Shown here in pieces: positions 1-5,987 of a stretch of 12,688 bases of DNA. Each line of letters opens with the position of its first letter. Position 1 is the first letter of the stretch. Source of the DNA: CAIOHW01 sp046317855 (GTDB lineage: Bacteria > Bdellovibrionota > UBA1018). A program made the translations under genes and the position numbers. The DNA is taken from contig JBKCVM010000022.1 of the NCBI GenBank assembly GCA_046317855.1, positions 1 to 12,688 on the forward strand. Reading direction: 5' to 3'. The notes beneath the pieces were generated by a model. The model was not told the DNA's origin, did not search any database, and was given only the letters and a program-made list of their open reading frames with translations.

Positions 1-257
1 GAGGCTACTAGGACTTTGCAGTTACCGTCCTGCTTATGGCCGGCCATTTCGAGAATGGTTTCGATCGACTCTTCTTTGGAGGCCTGGATGAAAGAGCAGG
101 TATTAACGATGATCACTTCGGCCTGTTCCGGCTCTGGAACAATCTGGTAGCGGTCTTTTTGGAGCATTCCCAGCATCACCTGCGAGTCGACCAGGTTTTT
201 GGGGCATCCCAGGCTAACGAAATAGACGCTGTTCTTGGTTGTGGTTTTATTTTCCAT
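1..257 (-). CDS. rimO: Ribosomal protein S12 methylthiotransferase RimO, N-terminal part (cut by window edge)
   Basis: RimO is a radical-SAM enzyme that adds a methylthio group to an aspartate of ribosomal protein S12 in the cytoplasm. Only the first 85 codons are present; the gene continues past base 1. Reading from the ATG at 257, the N-terminal MTTase domain is clear: SLGCPKNLVDSQ at residues 15-26 with iron-sulfur ligand Cys18, then VIIVNTCSFI with Cys54, followed by QASKEESIE. The GCPKNLVDS wording separates RimO from its tRNA-modifying relative MiaB. The third cluster cysteine and the radical-SAM CxxxCxxC lie beyond the window. The gene starts two bases after the yajQ stop codon (TGA, CC, ATG), so it is surely cotranscribed and probably translationally coupled with yajQ. 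No frameshift is visible. Confidence 0.93.
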   Translation of the reverse strand, partial: MENKTTTKNSVYFVSLGCPKNLVDSQVMLGMLQKDRYQIVPEPEQAEVIIVNTCSFIQASKEESIETILEMAGHKQDGNCKVLVA

Positions 258-259
258 GG

Positions 260-757
260 TCAGTCCCTGAAGTTCCCAAATTGCATTGGGACTTTGAGGT
301 TATCTTGACGGCCTCTCAGCAGGGCGATCGCACTCTGTAGGTCGTCACGGTTTTTTCCACTCACGCGTACTTGCTCATCTTGGATCTGGGCCTGAACCTT
401 AAGCTTACTGTCCTTAAGAGCGGCGATGATTTCCTTGCCCTTTTCTTTTGAAATACCGGCCTGCACGGCAATGACCTGCCGCACACTTCCGCCAAAAGCG
501 GCTTCTTTATCCTTGAACTCGAGTGAAAGAATCGAGACTCCACGCTTGATGAGCTTGCTTTGCAGGATGTCCACCACTGCATCGAGCTTGCCCTCTTCAG
601 AGCACCAAAGCGTGATGGTCTTAGCTTTCAAGTCGAGCTTGATCTCGGATTTTACGCCCTTGAAATCAAAGCGCTGGCCCAATTCTTTGGAGGCCTGATT
701 GATGGCGTTGTCGACTTCCTGCCAGTTGACGTCGGATGAAATATCGAAGGATGGCAT
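260..757 (-). CDS. yajQ: YajQ-family nucleotide-binding protein
   Basis: This encodes a 165-residue cytoplasmic protein of the YajQ family, normal length for the family. The start at 757 gives the typical opening MPSFDISSDV; two upstream in-frame ATGs at 796 and 772 would add non-family residues and were rejected. Family features seen are FDFKG near residues 30-34, a central SKEKGKEI segment, and a C-terminal SGKNRDDLQSAIALLR typical of the second ferredoxin-like half. Established knowledge: YajQ proteins bind nucleic acid or nucleotides, and homologues in Xanthomonas and Pseudomonas bind cyclic di-GMP. Whether this one does cannot be read from sequence. It lies 66 bases after lolA, with a small hairpin and a short tandem repeat between, and two bases before rimO. 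Its ribosome binding site is weak (GGG about 5 bases upstream), suggesting coupling to the operon rather than strong independent initiation. Confidence 0.92.
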   Translation of the reverse strand: MPSFDISSDVNWQEVDNAINQASKELGQRFDFKGVKSEIKLDLKAKTITLWCSEEGKLDAVVDILQSKLIKRGVSILSLEFKDKEAAFGGSVRQVIAVQAGISKEKGKEIIAALKDSKLKVQAQIQDEQVRVSGKNRDDLQSAIALLRGRQDNLKVPMQFGNFRD

Positions 758-787
758 AGGGACCCAATCCATACAAAATGGGTCAGC

Positions 788-805
788 TTTAGGCAAGAGC
801 CTAAA
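788..805 (-). other. Intercistronic hairpin between lolA and yajQ
   Basis: A perfect 7-bp stem (TTTAGGC, 4-base loop, GCCTAAA) sits in the 66-base gap between lolA and yajQ. On the transcribed minus strand it is not followed by a T-run, so it is not a standard intrinsic terminator. It could be an mRNA processing or stability site, or a weak attenuator lowering expression of yajQ and rimO relative to smc and lolA. The role is inference; the stem is directly visible. Confidence 0.4.
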
Positions 806-807
806 AT

Positions 808-832
808 CCTTATTCTTTTGCCCTTATTCTTT
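808..832 (-). repeat. Two-copy 11-bp direct repeat over the lolA stop
   Basis: The motif AAAGAATAAGG (minus strand) occurs at 832-822 and again at 818-808, separated by three bases. The first copy encodes the last lolA codons and contains its TAA stop. It may be a small local duplication; no function is evident. Confidence 0.5.
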
Positions 833-1501
833 AAGAATATCTGTACGGGGCGGGATCTTGAACTTGAACGATTCCGCGGGGATGGGCCTTCCTAGCTCAA
901 TGGCTGAGAGCTTGATCGAAGAGCGGTTTCCGTCCCGGTATTCTAATGAGACTTGAGTGATGTGATGATTCACCGGATCAATTCTGACCTGAGCCCATTT
1001 GATTCCGCCGATCCCCTCCCGCTTGGGACCCCGAGCAGGAAGGAGGCTAAAAGTATTTTCACCGGCCATATCGATGCGAAGGCCTTGTTTCACCGCGGCA
1101 CTGAAGCGGCCGGCTAGCAAGGCATCCAGGAGCTTACTTTTGACCTGCTTTGTTTTGCGGATGATGACTTGGCCTTTTTCAGTCTCATCAAAGGGAGGAG
1201 TGTAGAACCAAATCGTTTGACCATCGCTGACTAGCAAATTGCGATCTGGAGTTTCAGTCTCCCAGCGGAGCTGATTGGGGCTGCGCCAGATGAGCTTGCC
1301 CTGGCTCATTTGAGTGTTGTTTAGAGTCTTTGAGACCTCTTCTTGTTCAAATTTTGCCTGGAGAGATGCTGCTTCTTGGTAGCGCTTCTCTACTTTTTTG
1401 AGGGCATCAGGGACTTGTGCAAGTGGCTTTGCATGTCCAGAATGCAAACTCAGAGTTAGGCTATAAAGTGCGACTGCAATAAGAGTCCGGCCGGTCACCA
1501 C
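824..1501 (-). CDS. lolA: Outer-membrane lipoprotein carrier protein LolA
   Basis: LolA is the periplasmic chaperone that takes lipoproteins from the inner-membrane LolCDE complex to the outer membrane. The 225-residue product is normal in length. Residues 1-24 form a Sec signal peptide (basic start, hydrophobic core, SGHA cleavage motif after Ala24). The mature part matches LolA: LQAKFEQEEVS near 47-57, then QGKLIWRSPNQLRWE, then LLVSDGQTIWFYTPPFDE, the beta-barrel strands that bind acyl chains. The start is a GTG at 1501, one base after the smc stop; a second GTG follows at 1498 and cannot be excluded. No ATG lies at the signal-peptide start. The one-base gap to smc argues for translational coupling. 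LolA presence indicates an outer membrane. No LolB is seen in the window. Confidence 0.88.
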   Translation of the reverse strand: MVTGRTLIAVALYSLTLSLHSGHAKPLAQVPDALKKVEKRYQEAASLQAKFEQEEVSKTLNNTQMSQGKLIWRSPNQLRWETETPDRNLLVSDGQTIWFYTPPFDETEKGQVIIRKTKQVKSKLLDALLAGRFSAAVKQGLRIDMAGENTFSLLPARGPKREGIGGIKWAQVRIDPVNHHITQVSLEYRDGNRSSIKLSAIELGRPIPAESFKFKIPPRTDILKE

Positions 1502-1502
1502 G

Positions 1503-4500
1503 TCAGTTCATCCGAACGGAGACCATCTTGGACACACCAGGCTCTTCCATGGTGACGCCGTAGAGAGTGTCGTTGAGCTCCATTGTCTTTTTGTTGTGGG
1601 TGATAATGATAAACTGACTCTTTGCCGACATTTCGCGAAGGAGAGCGTTGAATTTCCCAACGTTGGCATCATCGAGTGGCGCATCCACTTCGTCGAGGAG
1701 GCAGAAGGGCGAGGGTTTGACCATAAATATGGCAAAGATCATTGAGACCGCAGTCAGGGCCTTTTCTCCACCCGAAAGAGCCTGCATGTTCACGATCTTT
1801 TTTCCTGGAGGCTGAGCAAGGATGTCGACGCCCGCATCGAGAATATCGCTTGAGCCCTCGGGATAGACCAGGGACAGCTTGGCTTGGCCACCTCCAAAAA
1901 TGATCGGAAACAGTTTTTCAAAGCGATCAGCGATGGCTTCGAAGGCCTTTCTGAAGCGATCCTCCGAGGTTTTGTTGATGTGCTCGATCGCTTCTTGCAG
2001 ATTCTGCATTGAGTGCTCGAGGTCGCGTTTTTCGGAGCACAAGTGCTCGTAGCGCTTTTGGAGTTCTTGAAACTCCTGCACGGCCATCGGATTCACTTCG
2101 CCTAGGCGACGAATTTTCTCACGGAGCTGTTCAACCTGCTCATTGAGCGCGGTTTCTTCTTCCGCGGTCATTTCGACGGTCACCACGGGCTCCCGCATCT
2201 CTTCTTGGATGGGCTGAGAAGCCGTGGGATTTTCGAGACATCCCACCCCGTACTTTTCCTCAAGGTTCTGGACGAGATGGCTCAGGTCCGAATTTGCCTT
2301 TTCCAGTTCTAGTGCCAGCTCGTGGCTCTGCTGATTGCGCGAGTCGCCTTGCTTGTGGAGTTGCTTGATGCGCTCCAGGCCTTCATTCACGCGACGGGTC
2401 GTGATCGACAGCTGGTTGCGAGTCTCTGAAAGGCGAGATCCTACCTCAGAAGTCTGGAGGGTAAGCTCGTGGATGCGGGCTTCGCAGCGAAAATCGCCTC
2501 CTGTGTGCTCATTGCGTTCGCTGGTGGCGCGGTCCAGCAGGCGGGTGATTTCTTCGATTCTTCGTTCGCGGCCTGCCAGTACACCCTGGAGCGATTGGAA
2601 TTCACGCTTGAGGCTGCTTGCACGCTCTGCGATCGCAGCCTCCTCTATTTTGAGAGATTGAAGAACGCCCTCAATGTCACGGAGTTCGGATTCCAGCTGG
2701 GCAAATTCGGACTCTTGCTTTTTGAGCGTGCCCTCGAGGTCAGCACGCGAAGAAAGAATCGAGGCGAGTTGTGAACTGGCCGTATCCAAGTCTGATCGGA
2801 CTTGGGCCAGATCTTCGGTGTTCTTTGCTTTTGTAGATCGTAGTCGGTCTACTTGTCCCGACTGTTCCTGCGAGGCACGCTCAGTTTGACGGATTTCTCG
2901 CTCCAATGACCCGCAATCAATCTCAAGCTGTCGGAGCTCGGCCTCTAGTACGGCCAACGCCTCGCGCTGGGAGTCGAGTTGGGAGCGGGTCGAGTCTGCT
3001 TGCCTTGAGAGAGTTGTATGGCTGACATCCGCTGCTTCAACCTGAACCGCGAGCTCCGCGATTGCTTTCTTGCGTCCGAGCACGCTGGAGGCTTTGTCAG
3101 AGTTCAGGCTCCCTCCGCGGAGGGCAGCACCTGCTGATTGAGAAATATCAAGCGAGATTCCATCCAGCGACACTAGTGACCAGCCCAAGTGCTGCAGTCG
3201 GGTGGCCCCACCCGATTTCAAAAAGTCATCCAGGCCATGGGAGGCTTCAATGACAGCAACGCCATGGCAGGCCGCCAGTGCCGTAGAAGCGAGCTCAGGG
3301 TCGGCACCTGAGGCAGCGCGGAGATGGCTGGTCAGGCTTCCTAGAAATCTGAGGCCGGCAGTTGAAAGTAGGCTCTCGATGTCGGCCGTATGTGGGTCAG
3401 TAGTTTCTTTATTGAATGCCAGACGAATGCAGGCGCGCCCTTGATCTTGGGCTTGAATTTCTCCCAGCGCTTCAAGTGCCAAGCGAGGGTCTCTCGATAG
3501 GAGGCTTTCGAGATGGCCTTCGAGCCAACTTTCGAGAGCCATCTCAAATCCTGAGTCCACATCGATCAAGTCGGCAAGTGCAGCAATAGAGCCAGGCTGC
3601 CGAGCCGATGCCCACTCAAGAATTGATTTGGGCCCGTCACCAAAACCTTCGTGTGACTGGGCCAGTTCTTCAAGGCTCTGGAGCTTGGAGCGAAGTTGGG
3701 TCAGTTGTCGAAGCCCTTGATCACGCGCTTTTTCGGACTCTCTTAAGTGAGACTCCAGATCACGAATCTCTTGGACTTGTGTGTTTCGACCTGAACGCAG
3801 CTCCTCGCGTTGAGCGTGGAGTGAGGCAAAGTTTTCTCGAGATGCAGTCAGTTGTGAGACGAGCTCAGAGGCCTTCGTCTCCGCATCGTTGATTTCGCTT
3901 TCGATGGTGGCGGACTGTTCTTCGAGCCAATGAATGCGGCTTTCGAGTGAAGCTCGACGGGCACCCAGAGAGTTGGACTTTTCAACGCCTTGCAGAAGTT
4001 CTCGCTGGGCTTGGTCGAGTGCACGGCGCGCGCTGTCGACGGATTGACGTTTTTCACGAACAAGCGCGTCCTGTTCTTTAGCTCTTTGTTGAGCTTGAGC
4101 AAAAGTGGAATCCCCTTCGGCAAGCTCCTGGCTCTGAGCAGCAAGATGAACTCGGTCCATTTCGACTGTATTGATGAGCTCTCGCTTCTCACGGTCTAGA
4201 TTTTCGAGCTGCTGCGCGAGGTCTCCCTGCCGCCGGCGCGAGAGGTCGAGCGCACTTTGCTCTCGAGTCAGCTCACGCTGGGCATTTTGAAGGATGGTTT
4301 GAAGCTCTTCGACCGCCTTGCTATCAGAGAGTTGTGCGGCACGATCAGCTTCGATGCTATTCTCGACAGTCTGGAGTTCTGTGCGAAGAGAAAGCAGTTC
4401 AGTATCGGTTTCGTTCTTTCGTGTAGCGAGTGATCCAATTTTCTGTCGCAGCACTAGGGCTTTGCGTCGACCCCAGGTCATTTCCTTGTCCGTGAGTTCG

Positions 4501-5210
4501 GTACGGTACTCTTCGTAGCGACGGGCCTTGGTGGCCTGCCTTTCAAGTGAACCTAGGTTGCGTTCGATTTCCTGGACAACATCGTTTAGGCGCGAAAGGT
4601 TGCCTTGGGTTGCCTCCATTTTTCGGAGGGATTCTTTTTTTCTAGCTTTGTACTTGGCAATGCCTGCTGCTTCTTCGATCAGCAGGCGGCGCTCTTCAGG
4701 CTTGGCGTTGACGATCTTGCCGATCTGCCCCTGTTCGATGACGGAGTAGCCCTTGGCTCCAACGCCCGTATCCATAAAGAGCTCTTGAATATCCTTGAGG
4801 CGCGCGGGCACGCCATTGATGAAGTATTCACCTTCGCCCGAACGATGCACGCGACGGGTCACTGATACCTCGCGGGACCGGAGATGGACGGGGATGTCCT
4901 TGGAGCTTGCGCCCGCCGGCGCATTGGGGCCGGAAGTGGGCGAATCGATTCCGGTGTCCATCACGAGGGTGGCTTCGGCAATATCAAGGGGAGCGTAACG
5001 AGATGAGCCGTTAAAAATCAGGTCCTCGCTACCGCTTCCGCGCATGTGCTTGTAGGACTGCTCGCCCATCACCCAAAAGAAGGCGTCGACGATGTTTGAC
5101 TTGCCGCACCCGTTGGGACCTACGATCCCGGTGATCCCCTCGTCGAAGTGGATCACCGTCTTGTCCTTGAAGGACTTAAACCCTTGAATTTCCAGACGTT
5201 TTATCTGCAT
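1503..5210 (-). CDS. smc: Chromosome segregation ATPase SMC
   Basis: SMC is the coiled-coil ATPase of the bacterial condensin, which works with ScpA and ScpB to organise the chromosome; neither partner is in this window. The start at 5210 gives MQIKRLEIQGFKSFKD, the classic SMC opening, preceded by a strong GGAGGGG four bases upstream; an upstream in-frame ATG at 5240 is not supported. The 1235-residue length is normal. In order: Walker A GPNGCGKS at 31-38, first coiled coil with many heptad-like charged residues to about 510, hinge about 515-700 (ending near GAALRGGS with the conserved glycines), second coiled coil to about 1030, ABC signature LSGGEK around 1145-1150, and Walker B LLDEVDAPLD with Asp1173 and Glu1174. 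All ATPase motifs are intact. It leads the smc-lolA-yajQ-rimO operon. Confidence 0.96.
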   Translation of the reverse strand: MQIKRLEIQGFKSFKDKTVIHFDEGITGIVGPNGCGKSNIVDAFFWVMGEQSYKHMRGSGSEDLIFNGSSRYAPLDIAEATLVMDTGIDSPTSGPNAPAGASSKDIPVHLRSREVSVTRRVHRSGEGEYFINGVPARLKDIQELFMDTGVGAKGYSVIEQGQIGKIVNAKPEERRLLIEEAAGIAKYKARKKESLRKMEATQGNLSRLNDVVQEIERNLGSLERQATKARRYEEYRTELTDKEMTWGRRKALVLRQKIGSLATRKNETDTELLSLRTELQTVENSIEADRAAQLSDSKAVEELQTILQNAQRELTREQSALDLSRRRQGDLAQQLENLDREKRELINTVEMDRVHLAAQSQELAEGDSTFAQAQQRAKEQDALVREKRQSVDSARRALDQAQRELLQGVEKSNSLGARRASLESRIHWLEEQSATIESEINDAETKASELVSQLTASRENFASLHAQREELRSGRNTQVQEIRDLESHLRESEKARDQGLRQLTQLRSKLQSLEELAQSHEGFGDGPKSILEWASARQPGSIAALADLIDVDSGFEMALESWLEGHLESLLSRDPRLALEALGEIQAQDQGRACIRLAFNKETTDPHTADIESLLSTAGLRFLGSLTSHLRAASGADPELASTALAACHGVAVIEASHGLDDFLKSGGATRLQHLGWSLVSLDGISLDISQSAGAALRGGSLNSDKASSVLGRKKAIAELAVQVEAADVSHTTLSRQADSTRSQLDSQREALAVLEAELRQLEIDCGSLEREIRQTERASQEQSGQVDRLRSTKAKNTEDLAQVRSDLDTASSQLASILSSRADLEGTLKKQESEFAQLESELRDIEGVLQSLKIEEAAIAERASSLKREFQSLQGVLAGRERRIEEITRLLDRATSERNEHTGGDFRCEARIHELTLQTSEVGSRLSETRNQLSITTRRVNEGLERIKQLHKQGDSRNQQSHELALELEKANSDLSHLVQNLEEKYGVGCLENPTASQPIQEEMREPVVTVEMTAEEETALNEQVEQLREKIRRLGEVNPMAVQEFQELQKRYEHLCSEKRDLEHSMQNLQEAIEHINKTSEDRFRKAFEAIADRFEKLFPIIFGGGQAKLSLVYPEGSSDILDAGVDILAQPPGKKIVNMQALSGGEKALTAVSMIFAIFMVKPSPFCLLDEVDAPLDDANVGKFNALLREMSAKSQFIIITHNKKTMELNDTLYGVTMEEPGVSKMVSVRMN

Positions 5211-5214
5211 CGGT

Positions 5215-5221
5215 CCCCTCC
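5215..5221 (-). promoter_or_regulatory. Strong Shine-Dalgarno of smc
   Basis: GGAGGGG on the minus strand lies four bases before the ATG at 5210. It decides the smc start in favour of 5210 over the upstream ATG at 5240. Confidence 0.8.
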
Positions 5222-5238
5222 AGAAGCGGCTGTTGGCC

Positions 5239-5266
5239 ACTGTAACAATGGAAGGGCAAAAAACAA
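5239..5266 (-). promoter_or_regulatory. Candidate promoter of the smc operon
   Basis: On the minus strand TTGTTT (5266-5261) and TACAGT (5244-5239) are separated by 16 bases, a weak match to a sigma-70-type -35/-10 pair. It lies between the intrinsic terminator at 5285-5331 and the smc ribosome binding site, the only place an operon promoter could lie if that terminator works. The match is imperfect and untested. Confidence 0.3.
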
Positions 5267-5271
5267 GTCAG

Positions 5272-5292
5272 TAGGGACCAGTTTAAAAAAAC
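5272..5292 (+). repeat. Left imperfect inverted repeat of a 532-bp stretch
   Basis: TAGGGACCA followed by GTTTAAAAAAAC. The reverse complement of 5783-5803 is TCGGGGGCA followed by the same GTTTAAAAAAAC: 12 bases exact and 18 of 21 overall. The inner 12 bases are A/T rich, which weakens the statistics. The A-run also serves as the U-tract of the minus-strand terminator. No clear target-site duplication was found outside the pair. Confidence 0.45.
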
Positions 5293-5331
5293 TTGGGCCC
5301 GGGCGGGGGAGCTACCCCTGCACCGGGCCCA
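5285..5331 (-). terminator. Strong intrinsic terminator, minus strand
   Basis: On the minus strand a perfect 9-bp outer stem (TGGGCCCGG at 5331-5323 with CCGGGCCCA at 5302-5294) encloses an inner GGGG/CCCC pairing and is followed, after AG, by seven Ts (5291-5285). This is a textbook Rho-independent terminator. It would end a minus-strand transcript coming from about 5700 and insulate smc from it. It implies that something upstream on the minus strand is transcribed, although no conventional gene lies there. Confidence 0.8.
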
Positions 5332-5347
5332 GACTTGATGTCACTGA

Positions 5348-5368
5348 AGACCGCCTCGAGGGCGGTCT
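5348..5368 (-). other. Perfect 8-bp hairpin within the candidate RNA
   Basis: AGACCGCC and GGCGGTCT flank a 5-base loop. On neither strand does a T-run follow, so it is unlikely to be a terminator itself. It is the strongest internal stem of the candidate minus-strand RNA. Confidence 0.55.
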
Positions 5369-5400
5369 AAATATGCCTCGCTTCAAACACTCATTCAGCC

Positions 5401-5420
5401 CCCGAAAGGACGACTTCGGG
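5401..5420 (-). other. 6-bp hairpin within the candidate RNA
   Basis: CCCGAA and TTCGGG pair around an 8-base loop, with further G/C-rich bases on both sides that could extend the stem with a bulge. It is one of the serial stems between the short ORF and the terminator. Confidence 0.45.
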
Positions 5421-5578
5421 CGTGAGCCTCATATTCATCTGGCAACCGACTCTCGCCGGCTGGTTCAGCTAAGGCTATGAAATTGTTAAATTTTTGATTT
5501 TGCTGTCGCGGTCGCCTCCGGCCAGAAGCGATCCAGGCAGTCCGCGGGCTCCGCACAATTGCTGCGGTTTAGCTCGCG

Positions 5579-5671
5579 CTACCTTAACTTCGGGGGGCCG
5601 GTTTCAGGTGATTCGATCATTGCCCGGTTCGTGTAAGGGGCGCCCTCTTTTTGGGCTGCTCTCTTTTTCAT
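5579..5671 (-). CDS. Candidate 30-residue small protein
   Basis: From the ATG at 5671 the minus strand encodes MKKRAAQKEGAPY... ending PPKLR before a TAG at 5581-5579. It has a near-ideal Shine-Dalgarno, GGAGGA at 5683-5678, six bases before the ATG, better than most genes in this window. The peptide is basic, has no membrane segment or signal peptide, and matches no family I recognise. It lies at the 5' end of the candidate transcript that ends at the 5285-5331 terminator. After the TAG the same frame stays open for 30 more codons to a TAA at 5488-5486, so a longer product by readthrough is conceivable. It could instead be a leader peptide, or a chance ORF in a structured RNA. Confidence 0.4.
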   Translation of the reverse strand: MKKRAAQKEGAPYTNRAMIESPETGPPKLR

Positions 5672-5677
5672 CTTACG

Positions 5678-5683
5678 TCCTCC
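5678..5683 (-). promoter_or_regulatory. Shine-Dalgarno of the small ORF
   Basis: GGAGGA six bases upstream of the ATG at 5671 on the minus strand. Its quality is the main reason to take the 30-codon ORF seriously. Confidence 0.5.
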
Positions 5684-5746
5684 GTTGTTGAACCTGAATA
5701 CAGACTATCGTGGTCTTGTTTTGGTGAAAATTGTGTCTGGGGAGAC

Positions 5747-5794
5747 ATTTTGATTTATATATACAAAACAATGACTTAAGTTGTTTTTTTAAAC
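5747..5794. promoter_or_regulatory. AT-rich candidate divergent promoter region
   Basis: This is the most A/T-rich stretch of the window, with a TATATATA core and T/A runs. On the minus strand TATAAA could be a -10 for the candidate RNA and small ORF. On the plus strand TTGTGT near 5731 and a TATATA-like element could drive the metalloprotease gene. Neither has a convincing -35 with ideal spacing, so this is a location guess only. A small GTCT/AGAC hairpin with GGGG loop lies just left, at 5735-5746. Confidence 0.25.
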
Positions 5795-5803
5795 TGCCCC
5801 CGA
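5783..5803 (-). repeat. Right imperfect inverted repeat of the 532-bp stretch
   Basis: This is the inverted partner of 5272-5292: exact over GTTTTTTTAAAC (5783-5794) and matching at 6 of the next 9 outer bases. Unlike the left copy it is not preceded by a G/C-rich stem on the plus strand, so the repeat is not simply two terminators. Confidence 0.45.
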
Positions 5804-5809
5804 CCGTTA
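5797..5809 (+). promoter_or_regulatory. Upstream arm of a 13-bp inverted repeat (anti-Shine-Dalgarno)
   Basis: CCCCCGACCGTTA is the exact reverse complement of 5970-5982, which contains the GGGGG ribosome binding site of the metalloprotease gene. If transcription starts upstream of 5797, this arm could mask the site. The 160-base interior contains smaller stems: GCCC/GGGC at 5814-5825, and a CTTCTT/AAGAAG pair in about 5933-5965. A regulatory role is inference. Confidence 0.45.
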
Positions 5810-5894
5810 TGGAGCCCATAAGGGCAGCCAATCGTTGAGTCACTCATCCGAACCTGGGTGCGCCGCATAAAGAATTTGAACTTCAGTGAGGATA

Positions 5895-5942
5895 ATGGCA
5901 AACGGGCGTCGGTGTGCTGAGCTAACGCACTGCTTCTTTTGA
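5895..5942 (+). CDS. Possible 15-codon upstream ORF in the metalloprotease leader
   Basis: An ATG at 5895, with a GAGG only three bases upstream, opens MANGRRCAELTHCFF and stops at 5942, 45 bases before the metalloprotease ATG. It lies inside the loop of the 13-bp inverted repeat. A ribosome here might affect the fold, but the spacing is short and a 15-codon ORF can easily arise by chance. Confidence 0.15.
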   Translation: MANGRRCAELTHCFF

Positions 5943-5969
5943 GGTTTCAATCTCGTGCAAGAAGTCGGG

Positions 5970-5982
5970 TAACGGTCGGGGG
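5970..5982 (+). promoter_or_regulatory. Metalloprotease ribosome binding site within the downstream arm of the inverted repeat
   Basis: TAACGGTCGGGGG ends five bases before the ATG at 5988 and supplies its Shine-Dalgarno (GGGGG). It pairs perfectly with 5797-5809 over 13 bases. Confidence 0.5.
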
Positions 5983-5987
5983 TATTC

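Larger units (their letters stand above)
5281..5690 (-). ncRNA. Candidate structured RNA of unknown class ending at the intrinsic terminator
   Basis: The minus-strand transcript contains several perfect hairpins in series before the terminator: CCGCA/TGCGG (5567-5551, 7-base loop), CCCGAA/TTCGGG (5420-5401, 8-base loop), and AGACCGCC/GGCGGTCT (5368-5348, 5-base loop). At its 5' end is a short ORF with a very good ribosome binding site (described separately). So this could be an mRNA with a long structured 3' untranslated region, a dual-function RNA, or a non-coding RNA. I compared it by eye with RNase P RNA, tmRNA and SRP RNA and saw none of their conserved cores. The 5' end is unknown; the terminator is the firmest evidence for transcription in this direction. 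Confidence 0.35.

Noticed and set aside
758..800. Separate promoter for yajQ-rimO
   Set aside because: TTGCCT with a TATGGA at 17 bases is a poor match and would place transcription start only about ten bases before the ATG.
3848..4192. Minus-strand 114-codon ORF in another frame of smc
   Set aside because: It lies in the coiled-coil-coding part of smc, with no start signal or recognisable domain.
5148..5480. Plus-strand 110-codon ORF across the smc start, terminator and candidate RNA, with a 35-codon portion from the ATG at 5373
   Set aside because: It overlaps the smc coding start, runs through the terminator stem and has no ribosome binding site. It is better explained as an open frame in G/C-rich structured DNA.
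5494..5691. Plus-strand 65-codon ORF opposite the small minus-strand ORF
   Set aside because: It has no convincing ribosome binding site, whereas the minus-strand ORF has an excellent one; Ser/Arg/Pro-rich composition fits a shadow.
5281..5700. Known structured RNAs (RNase P RNA, tmRNA, SRP RNA) in the smc-protease gap
   Set aside because: On neither strand did I see the RNase P GAGGAAAGTCC core, a tmRNA T-loop with CCA end and tag frame, or the SRP GGTCAGG...GGAAGCAGCC core. An AGATGAAT near 5440 resembles part of RNase P but stands alone.
5890..5930. GEMM (cyclic di-GMP) riboswitch suggested by GGCAAAC in the protease leader
   Set aside because: The following GACGCAAAGCC element and the second-stem receptor sequence of the GEMM motif are missing; one short match is not enough.
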